Shown: positions 17,576 to 26,410, counted from the first letter of the stretch. The stretch is DNA of 64,000 nt from Amycolatopsis balhimycina FH 1894 (GCF_000384295.1 NZ_KB913037.1:7689533-7753532), one strand, 5' to 3'. Notes: generated from the letters alone by a model not told the origin. Numbers and translations are program-made.

Positions 17576-17583
17576 GTGGCTGG

Positions 17584-18603
17584 GTGCGCTGGGTGGTCGC
17601 TTTCGCGGCGGTGGTTGTCGCGGTGCTCGGCGGGCCGGTACCCGCGTCGGCGGCCGAAGCGCCGCAGACGCTGTGCACGATCAAGGACTCCCGGATCGGC
17701 GAGCTGTCCGGCCTGGTGTCCGACGGCGAGCACCTCTACGCGATGAACGACGGCGGCACCAAGATCCAGGTGTTCGTGCTGGGCCGGGACTGCAAGGTGC
17801 AGAAGGTCCTCACCGATCGCACGGACCCGTTCGACCCCGAGGACCTGGCCCGCACGGCCGACGGGACGCTGTGGCTGTCCGACACCGGCGACAACAACAA
17901 GGGCCGGCTGACGGTCGCCCTGGAGGAGCTGAGTCCCCAGGGCAAGGTCACGATGCACCGGCTCACCTACCCCGATGGCCAGCACGACACCGAAGCGCTG
18001 ATCATGGACAAGTCGGGGACGCCGTACCTGATCACCAAGGACATCCTCGGTGAGGCGAAGGTCTACCGGCCTTCGGGCCCGTTGGCGAGTCCGGGGCCGA
18101 CCAACCTTGAGAAGGTCGGTTCGCTGAAGATCTCCGCTACGGACACCCAGGGCGGCCCGGTCGGGTCGATCGGCTCGGTGCTGGTCACCGGCGGCGCCTC
18201 GACGGCCGACGGCAGCGTCGTCGCGCTGCGCACCTACACCGACGCTTACCTCTACGCCGTGCCCGACGGCGACGTCCTGGCCGCGCTGCAGCGCACCCCG
18301 GTCCGGATTCCGTTGCCGGGGGAGAAGCAGGGCGAGGCGATCGCGTTCGACCCCGACGGGACGCTGGTGTCCGGCAGCGAAGGGGTGGGCCAGCCGCTCC
18401 GCGTGGTGCGGGGCGCGGCCGCGCTGGCCGCGCAGTCGGCGTCGGCGTCGGCGGACGGGAAGTCCTCGGCAGGCACCGGCGCGTCGTCCGGTTCGGCGGG
18501 GGACGGGGCCGGGCTCCCCATCCTCCCCGCCGCCGGGATCACGCTGGCGGTGGTCGGGATCGGCTGGTTCGGCATCACCAGGCTGCGCCGCCGAACCCGC
18601 TGA
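17584..18603 (+). CDS. Secreted, membrane-anchored beta-propeller-like protein
   Basis: A 339-residue exported protein. The signal peptide (VRWVVAFAAVVVAVLGGP, then ASAAEA) is followed by about 240 residues of beta-rich sequence with repeated strand-turn patterns (GELSGLVSDGEHLYAMND; PEDLARTADGTLWLSDTG; QGEAIAFDPDGTLVSGSE), resembling NHL/SdiA-regulated-type propellers. A Ser/Ala/Gly-rich linker and a C-terminal membrane helix (ILPAAGITLAVVGIGWFG) with an RLRRRTR stop-transfer tail complete it. The start is GTG 17584, with GGAGG at seven-base spacing. The ribosome site lies in a hairpin. Ligand or enzymatic role unknown. Confidence 0.85.
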   Translation: MRWVVAFAAVVVAVLGGPVPASAAEAPQTLCTIKDSRIGELSGLVSDGEHLYAMNDGGTKIQVFVLGRDCKVQKVLTDRTDPFDPEDLARTADGTLWLSDTGDNNKGRLTVALEELSPQGKVTMHRLTYPDGQHDTEALIMDKSGTPYLITKDILGEAKVYRPSGPLASPGPTNLEKVGSLKISATDTQGGPVGSIGSVLVTGGASTADGSVVALRTYTDAYLYAVPDGDVLAALQRTPVRIPLPGEKQGEAIAFDPDGTLVSGSEGVGQPLRVVRGAAALAAQSASASADGKSSAGTGASSGSAGDGAGLPILPAAGITLAVVGIGWFGITRLRRRTR

Positions 18604-18713
18604 GGCAGCCTCGGCTCCCCACGGCCAAGACCACCCGATCCAGTGAACTTCCAAGAACCCACATCAGCCGTGCGAAACCCGGGCGTTCACGCCCAAGGTG
18701 ACCGAGGTGGGGG

Positions 18714-18760
18714 CCCGGGGGCTCGCCCCCGGGCGGGGTCTGGGGGGTTGCACCCCCAGA
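18714..18760. terminator. Tandem GC-rich hairpins between convergent genes
   Basis: Two perfect stem-loops: 18714-18733 (CCCGGGGG/CCCCCGGG, loop CTCG) and 18739-18760 (TCTGGGGG/CCCCCAGA, 6-base loop). They lie in the 222-base gap between the propeller gene and lexA, which converge. The composition matches the GC-rich repetitive elements common in this group, and they probably terminate transcription from one or both sides. Confidence 0.75.
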
Positions 18761-18825
18761 AGACACTTGGAGCGAGCGGCCGTGGTCCGCGCTTTCCGCG
18801 GACACACCTCGCCCCATCCGACTCG

Positions 18826-19551
18826 CTACAACCGCCTCAATACCGCCACGACCTTGCCGAGCACCGTCGCGTCGTCGCCGGGAATCGGCTCGTACGCCTC
18901 GTTGTGCGGCATCAGCCAGATGTGGCCGCCCTTGCGCTTGAAGGTCTTGACCGTGGCCTCGCCGTCGATCATCGCCGCGACGATCTCGCCGTTGTCGGCG
19001 TCCGGCTGCTGCCGGACCACGACCCAGTCGCCGTCGGTGATGGCCGCGTCGATCATCGAGTCGCCGGTGACCTTCAGCAGGAACAGCTCGCCCTCGCCGA
19101 CGATCTCCCGCGGCAGCGGGAAGACGTCCTCGATGGACTGCTCGGCCAGCACCGGGCCACCGGCGGCGATCCGGCCGACCAGCGGCACGTACGCCGCCTT
19201 CGGCATGACCGGCTGCTGGTCCATCTCGATGCCCATGGGGTTGTCGTCGGTCGCCGAGAGCACGCCGACCGCGCGCGGCCGGTTCGCGTCCCGCCGCAGG
19301 TAACCCTTGCGCTGCAGGGCGCGCAGCTGGTGCGAGACCGACGACGTCGACGTCAGCCCCACCGCTTCGCCGATCTCGCGGACGCTCGGCGGGTAGCCGA
19401 ACCGGCTCACCCACGAGCGGATCACGTCGAGGACCTGCTGCTGGCGGACGGTGAGAGCGTCGTCCACCTCATACACCTCGGGCATGGCGTGCACCTTGCC
19501 CGAGCCACCGGGGGACCCACTGGTCCTGCCCGCCTTGTTCTCCTTCGCCAC
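18826..19551 (-). CDS. lexA: SOS repressor LexA
   Basis: A 241-residue repressor and self-cleaving serine protease. The winged HTH is at about residues 30-95 ([37 protein letters not shown]). The cleavage site is the Ala-Gly in VGRIAAGGP; catalytic Ser165 is in TGDSMIDAA and Lys202 in [12 protein letters not shown] 19551 is used because GGGAGG lies seven bases upstream; this gives 22 residues more than a start at MPEVYEVDD. RecA-stimulated cleavage relieves repression of DNA-damage genes. It is probably autoregulated through the SOS box at 19686. Divergent from a LysM protein gene, as in M. tuberculosis Rv2720/Rv2719c. Confidence 0.97.
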   Translation of the reverse strand: MAKENKAGRTSGSPGGSGKVHAMPEVYEVDDALTVRQQQVLDVIRSWVSRFGYPPSVREIGEAVGLTSTSSVSHQLRALQRKGYLRRDANRPRAVGVLSATDDNPMGIEMDQQPVMPKAAYVPLVGRIAAGGPVLAEQSIEDVFPLPREIVGEGELFLLKVTGDSMIDAAITDGDWVVVRQQPDADNGEIVAAMIDGEATVKTFKRKGGHIWLMPHNEAYEPIPGDDATVLGKVVAVLRRL

Positions 19552-19685
19552 TGCGTCGCCTCCCAGACGTTCGCTGCACGTATCTGCGCGCCGGCTGCCG
19601 CCCGCGGGGGTGCGGGCAGCCTCGCCGGCGGCATCTGCCCGGCAGATGCCCTGGTCACCGACGTTAGCCCCCGGGCACGACGATT

Positions 19686-19701
19686 TCAAACATCTGTTCG
19701 A
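19686..19701. promoter_or_regulatory. LexA (SOS) box, lexA side
   Basis: TCAAACATCTGTTCGA matches the actinobacterial SOS box TCGAAC-N4-GTTCGA with one mismatch. It is about 135 bases upstream of the lexA start and fits autoregulation. Confidence 0.8.
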
Positions 19702-19765
19702 TCGACACGCCGTGTCCGCTCGATTTTGTCGGTGGTAGGTGGTAGACCTTCGCACGGGCGTTCGA

Positions 19766-19781
19766 TAGAACGCCTGTTCGA
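19766..19781. promoter_or_regulatory. LexA (SOS) box, LysM-gene side
   Basis: TAGAACGCCTGTTCGA matches TCGAAC-N4-GTTCGA with one mismatch, 65 bases upstream of the LysM-protein ATG, so that gene is predicted to be DNA-damage inducible. Confidence 0.8.
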
Positions 19782-19845
19782 CCTTGATCCACGGGCCGCC
19801 CCGGTCCGGGAATCGGGCGGACACCAGGGTTTCGAGGAGGTTCGG

Positions 19846-20319
19846 ATGTCCATTCTGGCCGAACGCGGGCAAGCCCGCCCGGCGATCCCGGTCCCGGCGC
19901 CACCCCGTCCCGTGCGCGTACTGCGCGGCCGCCGCGGCGAGGTGCACCGCCCGCCGACGCGCGCGCGGGTCGTGGCGGGCCGCCGTCCGGCCGGCGCGCC
20001 GTGCGCGGCGCCCCGGCGGGTTCCGGTGCGGTGGCCGTGGCTCGCCGCGCTCGCCGTCGCGAGCTGCCTGGTGATCACCGGATTGGGTCTTTTGGGCGGC
20101 GGTTCCGCGGGCGCTCCGGTGCCGGAACGGACGGCCGCGGTGTCGGTCGGGCAGGGCGACACGCTCGCCTCGCTGGCCGCGCGATTCGCGCCGGACAGCG
20201 ACCCTGGCGCGGTTGTCGCCCGGATCAAGGAGCTGAATCGCCTGGACCAGACCGTTCTGGTGCCCGGGCTGTCGCTCACGGTCCCGGTCGCCGACCCGTC
20301 CGCCGCGCCCTCCCCCTGA
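19846..20319 (+). CDS. SOS-induced LysM membrane protein (Rv2719c/ChiZ- and DivS-like)
   Basis: A 157-residue protein with an Arg/Pro-rich cytoplasmic N-terminus (1-62), a single transmembrane helix (about 64-84, [21 protein letters not shown] region) and an external LysM domain (about 98-147, [18 protein letters not shown] through [11 protein letters not shown]). This is the layout of the SOS cell-division suppressors encoded beside lexA in actinobacteria (Rv2719c in M. tuberculosis, DivS in corynebacteria), functionally like YneA of Bacillus. LysM would hold it to peptidoglycan while septation is delayed. Start ATG 19846 with GAGGAGG. An SOS box lies 65 bases upstream. Confidence 0.85.
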   Translation: MSILAERGQARPAIPVPAPPRPVRVLRGRRGEVHRPPTRARVVAGRRPAGAPCAAPRRVPVRWPWLAALAVASCLVITGLGLLGGGSAGAPVPERTAAVSVGQGDTLASLAARFAPDSDPGAVVARIKELNRLDQTVLVPGLSLTVPVADPSAAPSP

Positions 20320-20407
20320 TCTGCCGGAGCCGTCAACCGCACTCACCCGGGTGGGAATCCGGCCCGGCGTGCCGCTTGCGCGTCCACCTCTCGAGTTCTA
20401 CCCTTCG

Positions 20408-20423
20408 CCGCTATATGTAGTAG
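20408..20423. promoter_or_regulatory. NrdR box upstream of nrdR-nrdJ
   Basis: CCGCTATATGTAGTAG has the palindromic core CTATATGTAG and fits the NrdR consensus (acaCwAtATaTwGtgt). It lies about 175 bases upstream of nrdR, so NrdR probably autoregulates the nrdR-nrdJ unit. A second box at the usual one-site spacing was not convincing. Confidence 0.65.
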
Positions 20424-20438
20424 TTACACCGCTGTAGT

Positions 20439-20521
20439 TGGTCCACAGGTTGGGGTAGACTGGGCAGCAGTTGTCCACAGCTGGTCGGCCTTTACCCACC
20501 GGATGTCCACAAGTCGATCAC
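20439..20521 (+). promoter_or_regulatory. Cluster of three DnaA-box-like 9-mers upstream of nrdR
   Basis: TGGTCCACA (20439-20447), TTGTCCACA (20471-20479, the exact high-G+C actinobacterial DnaA box) and ATGTCCACA (20513-20521), all in the same orientation in the 277-base nrdR leader. DnaA control of ribonucleotide reductase is known for E. coli nrdAB. Its occurrence here is inferred from sequence only. Confidence 0.5.
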
Positions 20522-20596
20522 CAGGTGCAGGGGCTGCGTGGTGGCCGCGGGGACGTCGACCGGGGCGGCCGGCGCGGAGGGGAAGGTGATCGGCGG

Positions 20597-21091
20597 ATGA
20601 GGTGCCCGTTCTGCCGGCATGCGGACTCTCGGGTCGTCGACTCCCGAGAGGTGGATGAAGGCCAGGCGATCCGCAGGCGGCGCTCGTGCGCGTCGTGCGG
20701 ACGGCGGTTCACGACTTCGGAGACGATGGTGCTCGCCGTCGTCAAGCGGTCCGGGGTCACCGAACAGTTCAGCCGGGACAAGGTGGTGAGCGGCGTCCGC
20801 CGCGCCTGCCAGGGCAGGCCGGTCGACGACGACGCGCTGCAGCAGCTCGCGCAGCGCGTGGAGGAGTCGATCCGCTCCGCCGGGCTGGCGGAGATCCCGA
20901 GTCACGAAGTCGGCCTGGCGATCCTGGGCCCGCTGCGTGAGCTCGACGGGGTCGCCTACCTCCGGTTCGCCAGTGTCTACCGGTCCTTCTCGTCGGTCGA
21001 AGACTTCGAGAAGGAGATCGCCGACCTTCGTGAGGCCATGGCGGGTGCAGCTGCCCCCCAGGAGAGCGATCAGCGCGAAGACGGCGATTGA
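20597..21091 (+). CDS. nrdR: Transcriptional repressor NrdR
   Basis: A 164-residue zinc-ribbon/ATP-cone repressor that senses ATP/dATP and shuts off ribonucleotide reductase genes. The zinc ribbon uses C3/C6 (MRCPFCRH) and C31/C34 (SCASCGRRF). The ATP-cone spans about residues 50-140 ([20 protein letters not shown]). Start ATG 20597; an upstream frame exists but the family always begins at MRCPFC. It precedes nrdJ by about 30 bases, giving an nrdR-nrdJ operon as in Streptomyces. A NrdR box and DnaA-like boxes lie in its long leader. Confidence 0.97.
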   Translation: MRCPFCRHADSRVVDSREVDEGQAIRRRRSCASCGRRFTTSETMVLAVVKRSGVTEQFSRDKVVSGVRRACQGRPVDDDALQQLAQRVEESIRSAGLAEIPSHEVGLAILGPLRELDGVAYLRFASVYRSFSSVEDFEKEIADLREAMAGAAAPQESDQREDGD

Positions 21092-21123
21092 GCCGTCCCG
21101 CCGCGGGAGTGAGGGTGCGACCG

Positions 21124-24100
21124 ATGACCGAAACCGTGGGTACGGGGGCCGGCGCGGCCACCGGCAAGAAGAGCAAGACAGCCGGCGGGCTCAGCGTGAA
21201 GCGCGTCTTCACGACCGAAGGGCAGCACCCGTACGACCAGGTGACCTGGGAACAGCGGGACGTCGTGATGACGAACTGGCGCGACGGCACGGTCAACTTC
21301 GAGCAGCGCGGCGTGGAGTTCCCGGACTTCTGGTCGGTCAACGCGACCAACATCGTCACGAGCAAGTACTTCCGCGGCGCCGTCGGAAGCCCCCAGCGTG
21401 AGCGCAGCCTCAAGCAGCTCATCGACCGCGTCGTGATGACATACGTCCAGGCCGCGCGTGACCACGGCTACTTCGCCGCCCCGCAGGACCTGGAGATCTT
21501 CGAGCACGAGCTCACCTGGATGCTGCTGCACCAGGTCTTCAGCTTCAACTCCCCGGTCTGGTTCAACGTCGGCACGCCGTCGAAGCAGCAGGTCAGCGCC
21601 TGCCAGCCGTACGACGCCCTGGTGAGCACTCCCGGCGGAGCCGTGCCGATCGGCCGCTTTGTGGAGCTGAACGCCGTGGGCGCCAAGGTCTATGACGCTC
21701 ACGGGCTGACGAAGGTCGTCGCCACCAAGGCGAACGGGGTCAAGGAAGTCCTGCGCGTCACCACGAAGTCGGGCCACGTCCTCGATGTCACGGCCGATCA
21801 CCTCGTGTGGCGCGCCGCTTCGAACGGCGGCAAGTTCGTGCCCGCCGGAGAGCTCCGTGTGGGCGACACGCTCGAATGGCACCGCCGCGGCGCGTTCGGT
21901 GAGGAGGAGATCAGGGAGACCGATGTCGCCGAAGCCGCACTCGCCGGCTGGTTGCAGTCCGACGGCTTCGTCGGCCAGTACCAGGGGACGAACCGTTCCC
22001 TCACCATCGAAGCGATGACCGTGAACGATGCCGAGCTGGCCTGGGTGCGCGACGCGCTCGACCGGGTCTTCCCGGACGTTCACCGCCACGAACGTGCCGT
22101 CGAGACGAAGGACGAGACCCTCGACTGCCGCCGCACCCGCCTTTACGGCAAAGGTCTCGAGAACTTCGTCGAAGCCTGGGGCCTGCGTGCTCGCGGGACC
22201 GACATGGAGGTGCCGGAGCACCTGCACACGGCTCCGCTCCCCGTGGTCGCCGCCTACCTGCGGAGCATCTTCCAGGCCGAGGGTTACGTCTCCGCGCGCG
22301 AACGGTCCACTTTGGTCGCGTTGGACATGATCGGCGAAGACCTGGTCCGTGGCCTTCAGCAGCTCCTGGCCCGGTTCGGCATCTTCGCCCGGGTGGGTCG
22401 CAAGAAGGAGAGCCGGCCGGATCGGCACGACCTGTGGGGCATCCGGATCCAGAACGCCGGCGACCGGCGGATCTTCGCGGACGAAATCGGGTTCATCGAC
22501 CCCGTGAAGACCGCGAAACTGGAGGCGTCTTTCGAGCAGCCCGGGTTGCCCGCCCGCGACACGAAGCGGCTGAAGATCGCCGCGATCGAAAGCCGCGGTG
22601 AGATGCCGGTCTACGACATCCAGACCGAATCGGGCGAGTACCTCTCCGGGAACCTCCGTGTCCACAACTGCTTCATCCTCGCGGTCGACGACACGATGGA
22701 GTCGATCCTCAACTGGTACCGCGAAGAGGGCCTCATCTTCAAGGGTGGCTCCGGCGCCGGGCTGAACCTCTCCCGCATCCGCTCCTCCAAGGAACTGCTC
22801 ACCTCCGGCGGCACGGCCTCGGGCCCGGTCTCGTTCATGCGCGGCGCCGACGCGTCGGCGGGCACCATCAAGTCCGGCGGCGCGACGCGGCGTGCGGCGA
22901 AGATGGTCGTGCTCGACGTCGACCACCCGGACGTCGAGGAGTTCATCCAGACCAAGGCGCGCGAAGAGAAGAAGATCAAAGTCCTCCGCGACGCCGGGTT
23001 CGACATGGATCTCTCCGGCGCCGACATCTCCTCGGTGCAGTACCAGAACGCCAACAACTCCGTCCGCGTGACCGACGAGTTCATGCAGGCGGTGGAAAAC
23101 GGCACCGACTTCGGCCTGCGTGCCCGGCTCACCGGCGAGGTGATCGACCGGACCGACGCGAAGAAGCTCTTCCGCAGCCTGGCCCAGGCCGCGTGGGAGT
23201 GCGCCGATCCGGGCATCCAGTACGACGGCACGATCAACGACTGGCACACCTGCCCGGAGTCCGGGCGGATCACCGCGTCCAATCCCTGTTCCGAGTACAT
23301 GCACCTCGACAACTCGAGCTGCAACCTGGCCTCGCTGAACCTGCTCAAGTTCGTCACGCCCGAGGGCACGTTCGACGCGCCGCTGTTCGCCCGCGCCGTC
23401 GAGTTCGTCATCACGGCGATGGACATTTCCATCTGCTTCGCCGACTTCCCGACCGAGCCGATCGCCGACACCACGCGGAAGTTCCGCCAGCTCGGCATCG
23501 GGTACGCCAACCTCGGCGCGCTGCTGATGGCGCTGGGCCACGCGTACGACTCCGATGGCGGCCGCGCCCTCGCAGCGGCGATCACGTCGCTGATGACGGG
23601 CGTGTCGTACCGGCGCTCGGCCGAGCTGGCCCGCGCGGTCGGCGCGTACGAGGGCTACGCGCGCAACGCCGAAGCGCACCAGCGCGTCATGCGCAAGCAC
23701 GCGGCGGCGAACGAGCTCGTCCGCACCTACCACTCGAACGACGCCGCCGTGCGCGCGCTGGCGACCGAGGAGTGGAAGAAGGGCGTCGACATCGGGACGA
23801 AGCACGGCTGGCGCAACGCGCAAGCCAGTGTGCTGGCTCCTACCGGCACCATCGGCTTCATGATGGACTGCGACACCACCGGGATCGAGCCGGACTTCTC
23901 GCTGGTCAAGTTCAAGAAGCTGGTCGGCGGCGGCTCGATGCAGATCGTCAACCAGACGGTGCCGCGCGCGCTGACCGCGCTCGGCTACCAGGACGAGCAG
24001 GTCGAGGCGATCGTCGAGTTCGTGGCGCAGCACGGCCACGTCGTCGACGCGCCGGGGCTGCGGCCGGAGCACTACGAGGTGTTCGACTGCGCGGTCGGCG

Positions 24101-25005
24101 AACGCTCGATCGCGCCGATGGGGCACGTCCGGATGATGGCCGCGGTGCAGCCGTTCCTGTCGGGCGCGATCTCCAAGACGGTCAACATGCCGGAGACGGC
24201 GACGGTCGAAGAGGTCGAGGAGATCTACTTCCAGGGCTGGAAGCTCGGCCTGAAGGCCCTCGCGATCTACCGCGACAACTGCAAGGTCGGCCAGCCGCTG
24301 TCGACGGCGAAGAAGGAGACGGCCGCGGCGCAGCCCGAGAAGGTCGTCGAGTACCGGCCGGTGCGCAAGCGCCTGCCGAAGAAGCGCCCGAGCCAGACGG
24401 TGTCGTTCACCGTCGGCGGCGCGGAGGGCTACCTGACCGCGGGCTCGTACCCCGACGACGGCCTCGGTGAGATCTTCGTCAAGCTCGGCAAGCAGGGCTC
24501 GACGCTGGCCGGCGTGATGGACGCGTTCTCGATGTCGATCTCGGTGGGCCTGCAGCACGGCATCCCGCTCGAGTTCTACGTCTCGAAGTTCTCGAACCTG
24601 CGCTTCGAGCCGGCCGGCATGACCGACGACCCGGACATCCGCATCGCGACGAGCGTGATGGACTACCTGTTCCGCCGGCTGGCGCTGGACTACCTGCCCT
24701 ACGACAAGCGTTCGCAGCTGGGCATCCTGTCCGCGGACGAGCGGTCGGCGGAGGTCGAAGCGAACTACGGCGGCTCCAGTGTGGACATCGAGGCGTTGCG
24801 GTCCACAGTGGATTCTTCGCCGGAGCCCCACGCCGAGGAAACCGGGCACCCGCACCGCGAAGCCCAGACGACGACGGAGCTGATGGAGCTCCGCCTCGGC
24901 AAGGCGGCGGACGCCCCGCTGTGCATGACATGCGGAACGAAGATGCGCCCGGCAGGCTCGTGCTACGCGTGCGAAGGCTGTGGCGCGACGTCCGGTTGTA
25001 GCTGA
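21124..25005 (+). CDS. nrdJ: Class II (B12-dependent) ribonucleotide reductase NrdJ with intein
   Basis: A 1293-residue precursor; 937 residues remain after removal of a 356-residue intein (160-515). It reduces ribonucleotides using adenosylcobalamin. Extein landmarks: C516, the first residue after the intein (CFILAVDD), corresponds to the N-terminal redox cysteine of class I/II enzymes; SNPCSEY holds the thiyl-radical C722 and its Glu; SSCNLASLNL holds the second redox C733. A C-terminal Cys-rich tail (CMTCG, then CYACEGC) may relay reducing equivalents. ATG 21124 has GAGGG eight bases upstream; GTG 21115 is possible. Co-transcribed with nrdR. Confidence 0.96.
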   Translation: MTETVGTGAGAATGKKSKTAGGLSVKRVFTTEGQHPYDQVTWEQRDVVMTNWRDGTVNFEQRGVEFPDFWSVNATNIVTSKYFRGAVGSPQRERSLKQLIDRVVMTYVQAARDHGYFAAPQDLEIFEHELTWMLLHQVFSFNSPVWFNVGTPSKQQVSACQPYDALVSTPGGAVPIGRFVELNAVGAKVYDAHGLTKVVATKANGVKEVLRVTTKSGHVLDVTADHLVWRAASNGGKFVPAGELRVGDTLEWHRRGAFGEEEIRETDVAEAALAGWLQSDGFVGQYQGTNRSLTIEAMTVNDAELAWVRDALDRVFPDVHRHERAVETKDETLDCRRTRLYGKGLENFVEAWGLRARGTDMEVPEHLHTAPLPVVAAYLRSIFQAEGYVSARERSTLVALDMIGEDLVRGLQQLLARFGIFARVGRKKESRPDRHDLWGIRIQNAGDRRIFADEIGFIDPVKTAKLEASFEQPGLPARDTKRLKIAAIESRGEMPVYDIQTESGEYLSGNLRVHNCFILAVDDTMESILNWYREEGLIFKGGSGAGLNLSRIRSSKELLTSGGTASGPVSFMRGADASAGTIKSGGATRRAAKMVVLDVDHPDVEEFIQTKAREEKKIKVLRDAGFDMDLSGADISSVQYQNANNSVRVTDEFMQAVENGTDFGLRARLTGEVIDRTDAKKLFRSLAQAAWECADPGIQYDGTINDWHTCPESGRITASNPCSEYMHLDNSSCNLASLNLLKFVTPEGTFDAPLFARAVEFVITAMDISICFADFPTEPIADTTRKFRQLGIGYANLGALLMALGHAYDSDGGRALAAAITSLMTGVSYRRSAELARAVGAYEGYARNAEAHQRVMRKHAAANELVRTYHSNDAAVRALATEEWKKGVDIGTKHGWRNAQASVLAPTGTIGFMMDCDTTGIEPDFSLVKFKKLVGGGSMQIVNQTVPRALTALGYQDEQVEAIVEFVAQHGHVVDAPGLRPEHYEVFDCAVGERSIAPMGHVRMMAAVQPFLSGAISKTVNMPETATVEEVEEIYFQGWKLGLKALAIYRDNCKVGQPLSTAKKETAAAQPEKVVEYRPVRKRLPKKRPSQTVSFTVGGAEGYLTAGSYPDDGLGEIFVKLGKQGSTLAGVMDAFSMSISVGLQHGIPLEFYVSKFSNLRFEPAGMTDDPDIRIATSVMDYLFRRLALDYLPYDKRSQLGILSADERSAEVEANYGGSSVDIEALRSTVDSSPEPHAEETGHPHREAQTTTELMELRLGKAADAPLCMTCGTKMRPAGSCYACEGCGATSGCS
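21601..22668 (+). other. NrdJ intein with LAGLIDADG homing endonuclease
   Basis: 356 codons inserted in frame. Splicing motifs all look intact: N-terminal Cys (CQPYDALVSTPGG, block A), VTADHLV with the TxxH of block B, YDIQTESGEYLSGN (block F), and LRVHN followed by Cys (block G, His-Asn/Cys+1). Two dodecapeptide-type endonuclease motifs are visible, AALAGWLQSDGFVG and AYLRSIFQAEGYVS, each with an acidic residue at the catalytic position. The element is thus probably splicing-competent and possibly mobile. Confidence 0.95.
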
Positions 25006-25014
25006 CAGCTGACG

Positions 25015-25046
25015 CTGACCCGGGTGGGTCCCACCACCCGGGTCAG
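25015..25046 (+). terminator. Hairpin after nrdJ
   Basis: 13-base perfect arms (CTGACCCGGGTGG at 25015-25027 and its complement at 25034-25046) with a 6-base loop, ten bases after the nrdJ stop. No T-run follows, which is usual for high-GC actinobacteria. Confidence 0.8.
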
Positions 25047-25155
25047 CAGAACGCCTGCCAGGATCCGGTCGACAAGGCGCCTGAGGTCGCCGCGGATGTA
25101 ACGCCGGCCCCGGCGCCGACGATCTCACGCCGATCGACGCGGCGATGAGGTGATC

Positions 25156-26346
25156 ATGACGGACTCGATGCGGGCATCGGTGGCCCATCGGATGGTGCCG
25201 CCGGAATGCCGGCTGAGACTGGTGCAGCACATCCCGTTCCTGACGAGCCTCGACGCGGTGCCGGCGCGCATCGAGAGCTCCGAGCCGGGCCTGGACCTCC
25301 AGATGTACACCCCGGCGCTGGAAGGGGAGCTTCGCCGGTACCTGCCGCACCGGGTGGCGACCTTCGACGTCACCGATGTCGAAGCGGGGGGCGGGGAGCC
25401 GCGGTTCCGGCTGCGGTCGGCGAAGTGCCGGCTGTGGGACTCCGGCGCCTGCGTGCTGGAGATCGGCTACGACGTCGACGTCGCCGGCATGTCCTGCCAG
25501 GAACTGCGCCATGCCATCGACCGGCTGCACGAACTCGCCCCCGAGCGGTGGAGCGAAACCGCCGCGCGGTGTGCGGACCACTTCGCGGCGAATCTCGGTG
25601 GCGGCAGGAGCGAGCCCACCACGGTGTGGGTGCACGACACGCTGATCTTCAGCGGGCTCGCCGCCCGTGCCGGGGAAGAGATCGCCGATTACTACTCGGA
25701 CGGGGGCGCCCGGCACGAACTCACGATGGAGCGGCACCGCTGGCCGCTCCGGCTCGGTTTGACGGCGTGCCTGGTGACCGACGACGCCGACTGCCGCAAG
25801 GCCGCGATCCGCGTCATCGAGGCCCATCAGGCGTTGTGGGCCACGGCGATCGAATACGACCGGCAGCTGTTCCGGGTGCTCGCCCAGGAGGCCGCGGGAA
25901 AAGGGGTGCGCCGGCTCGAAGAGGAACTCGACGAGCTGCTCCGGGTGCAGCGGAAGATCAGCGACTTCGCGTCGAAGGTCTCGGCCACCCCGGTGCACCT
26001 GTCCCGGCTGGACCAGCAGCTGTGGGTCGCCGTGCGCGAATCGTGGCGTCTGCAGGACCAGATCGACGGGCTGACCGGGCGGCTCGGCACGCTCAGGAGC
26101 TCCTACTCCGAACTCGCGAACCGCATCGGGACGCGGCGCAGCCGCCGGCTTTCCTACTTTCTCGTGGTCTTCACGCTGCTGAGCGCGGTTTCGACCGCGG
26201 CGAGCCTGCGCGTCTTCGTCCAGCAGGACCTCCAGCCGGCGAACGCGGACAGCGTGCGATGGCTGCTGGTCTTCGCCGGGATCGCGGCCGTGCTCGCGGT
26301 GGTCCTCGTGGTGTTCGTGGCGCGCGGGTACCGGCGGCGGCGTTGA
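25156..26346 (+). CDS. Membrane-anchored hypothetical protein with coiled coil
   Basis: A 396-residue protein I cannot place in a family. Residues 1-230 look globular and mixed alpha/beta, with several Trp/His-rich stretches (HDTLIFSGLAARAGEEIAD). Residues about 250-335 are helical and probably coiled coil (KGVRRLEEELDELLRVQRK; RESWRLQDQIDGLTGRLG). Two C-terminal membrane helices follow (LSYFLVVFTLLSAVSTAA; WLLVFAGIAAVLAVVLVVF) with a short RGYRRRR tail. The layout resembles CorA-like topologies but the GMN motif is absent. GAGGTG supports ATG 25156; GTG 25150 is also in frame. It appears to be a single-gene unit after the nrdJ terminator. Confidence 0.8.
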   Translation: MTDSMRASVAHRMVPPECRLRLVQHIPFLTSLDAVPARIESSEPGLDLQMYTPALEGELRRYLPHRVATFDVTDVEAGGGEPRFRLRSAKCRLWDSGACVLEIGYDVDVAGMSCQELRHAIDRLHELAPERWSETAARCADHFAANLGGGRSEPTTVWVHDTLIFSGLAARAGEEIADYYSDGGARHELTMERHRWPLRLGLTACLVTDDADCRKAAIRVIEAHQALWATAIEYDRQLFRVLAQEAAGKGVRRLEEELDELLRVQRKISDFASKVSATPVHLSRLDQQLWVAVRESWRLQDQIDGLTGRLGTLRSSYSELANRIGTRRSRRLSYFLVVFTLLSAVSTAASLRVFVQQDLQPANADSVRWLLVFAGIAAVLAVVLVVFVARGYRRRR

Positions 26347-26410
26347 TCCCTCATCGGATCTCCACGGAATCGCCCCACGATGTCCACGGCCGCCCGGCAT
26401 CATCGACGCG

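Noticed and set aside
20426..20454. A second NrdR box next to the first
   Set aside because: Neither the 16-base window at the normal spacing nor a nearer one matches enough conserved positions of the consensus.
20320..20596. A cobalamin riboswitch for the B12-dependent nrdJ
   Set aside because: No B12-box-like conserved stretch or suitable multi-stem leader was seen in the 277-base nrdR leader, nor in the 32 bases before nrdJ.
21070..26403. A 1777-codon open frame on the minus strand across nrdJ and its neighbour
   Set aside because: It is the GC-rich shadow of nrdJ and the following membrane gene; Arg/Val/Asp/Gly/Leu-rich low-complexity translation with no domain, whereas the plus strand encodes recognisable proteins with catalytic motifs.
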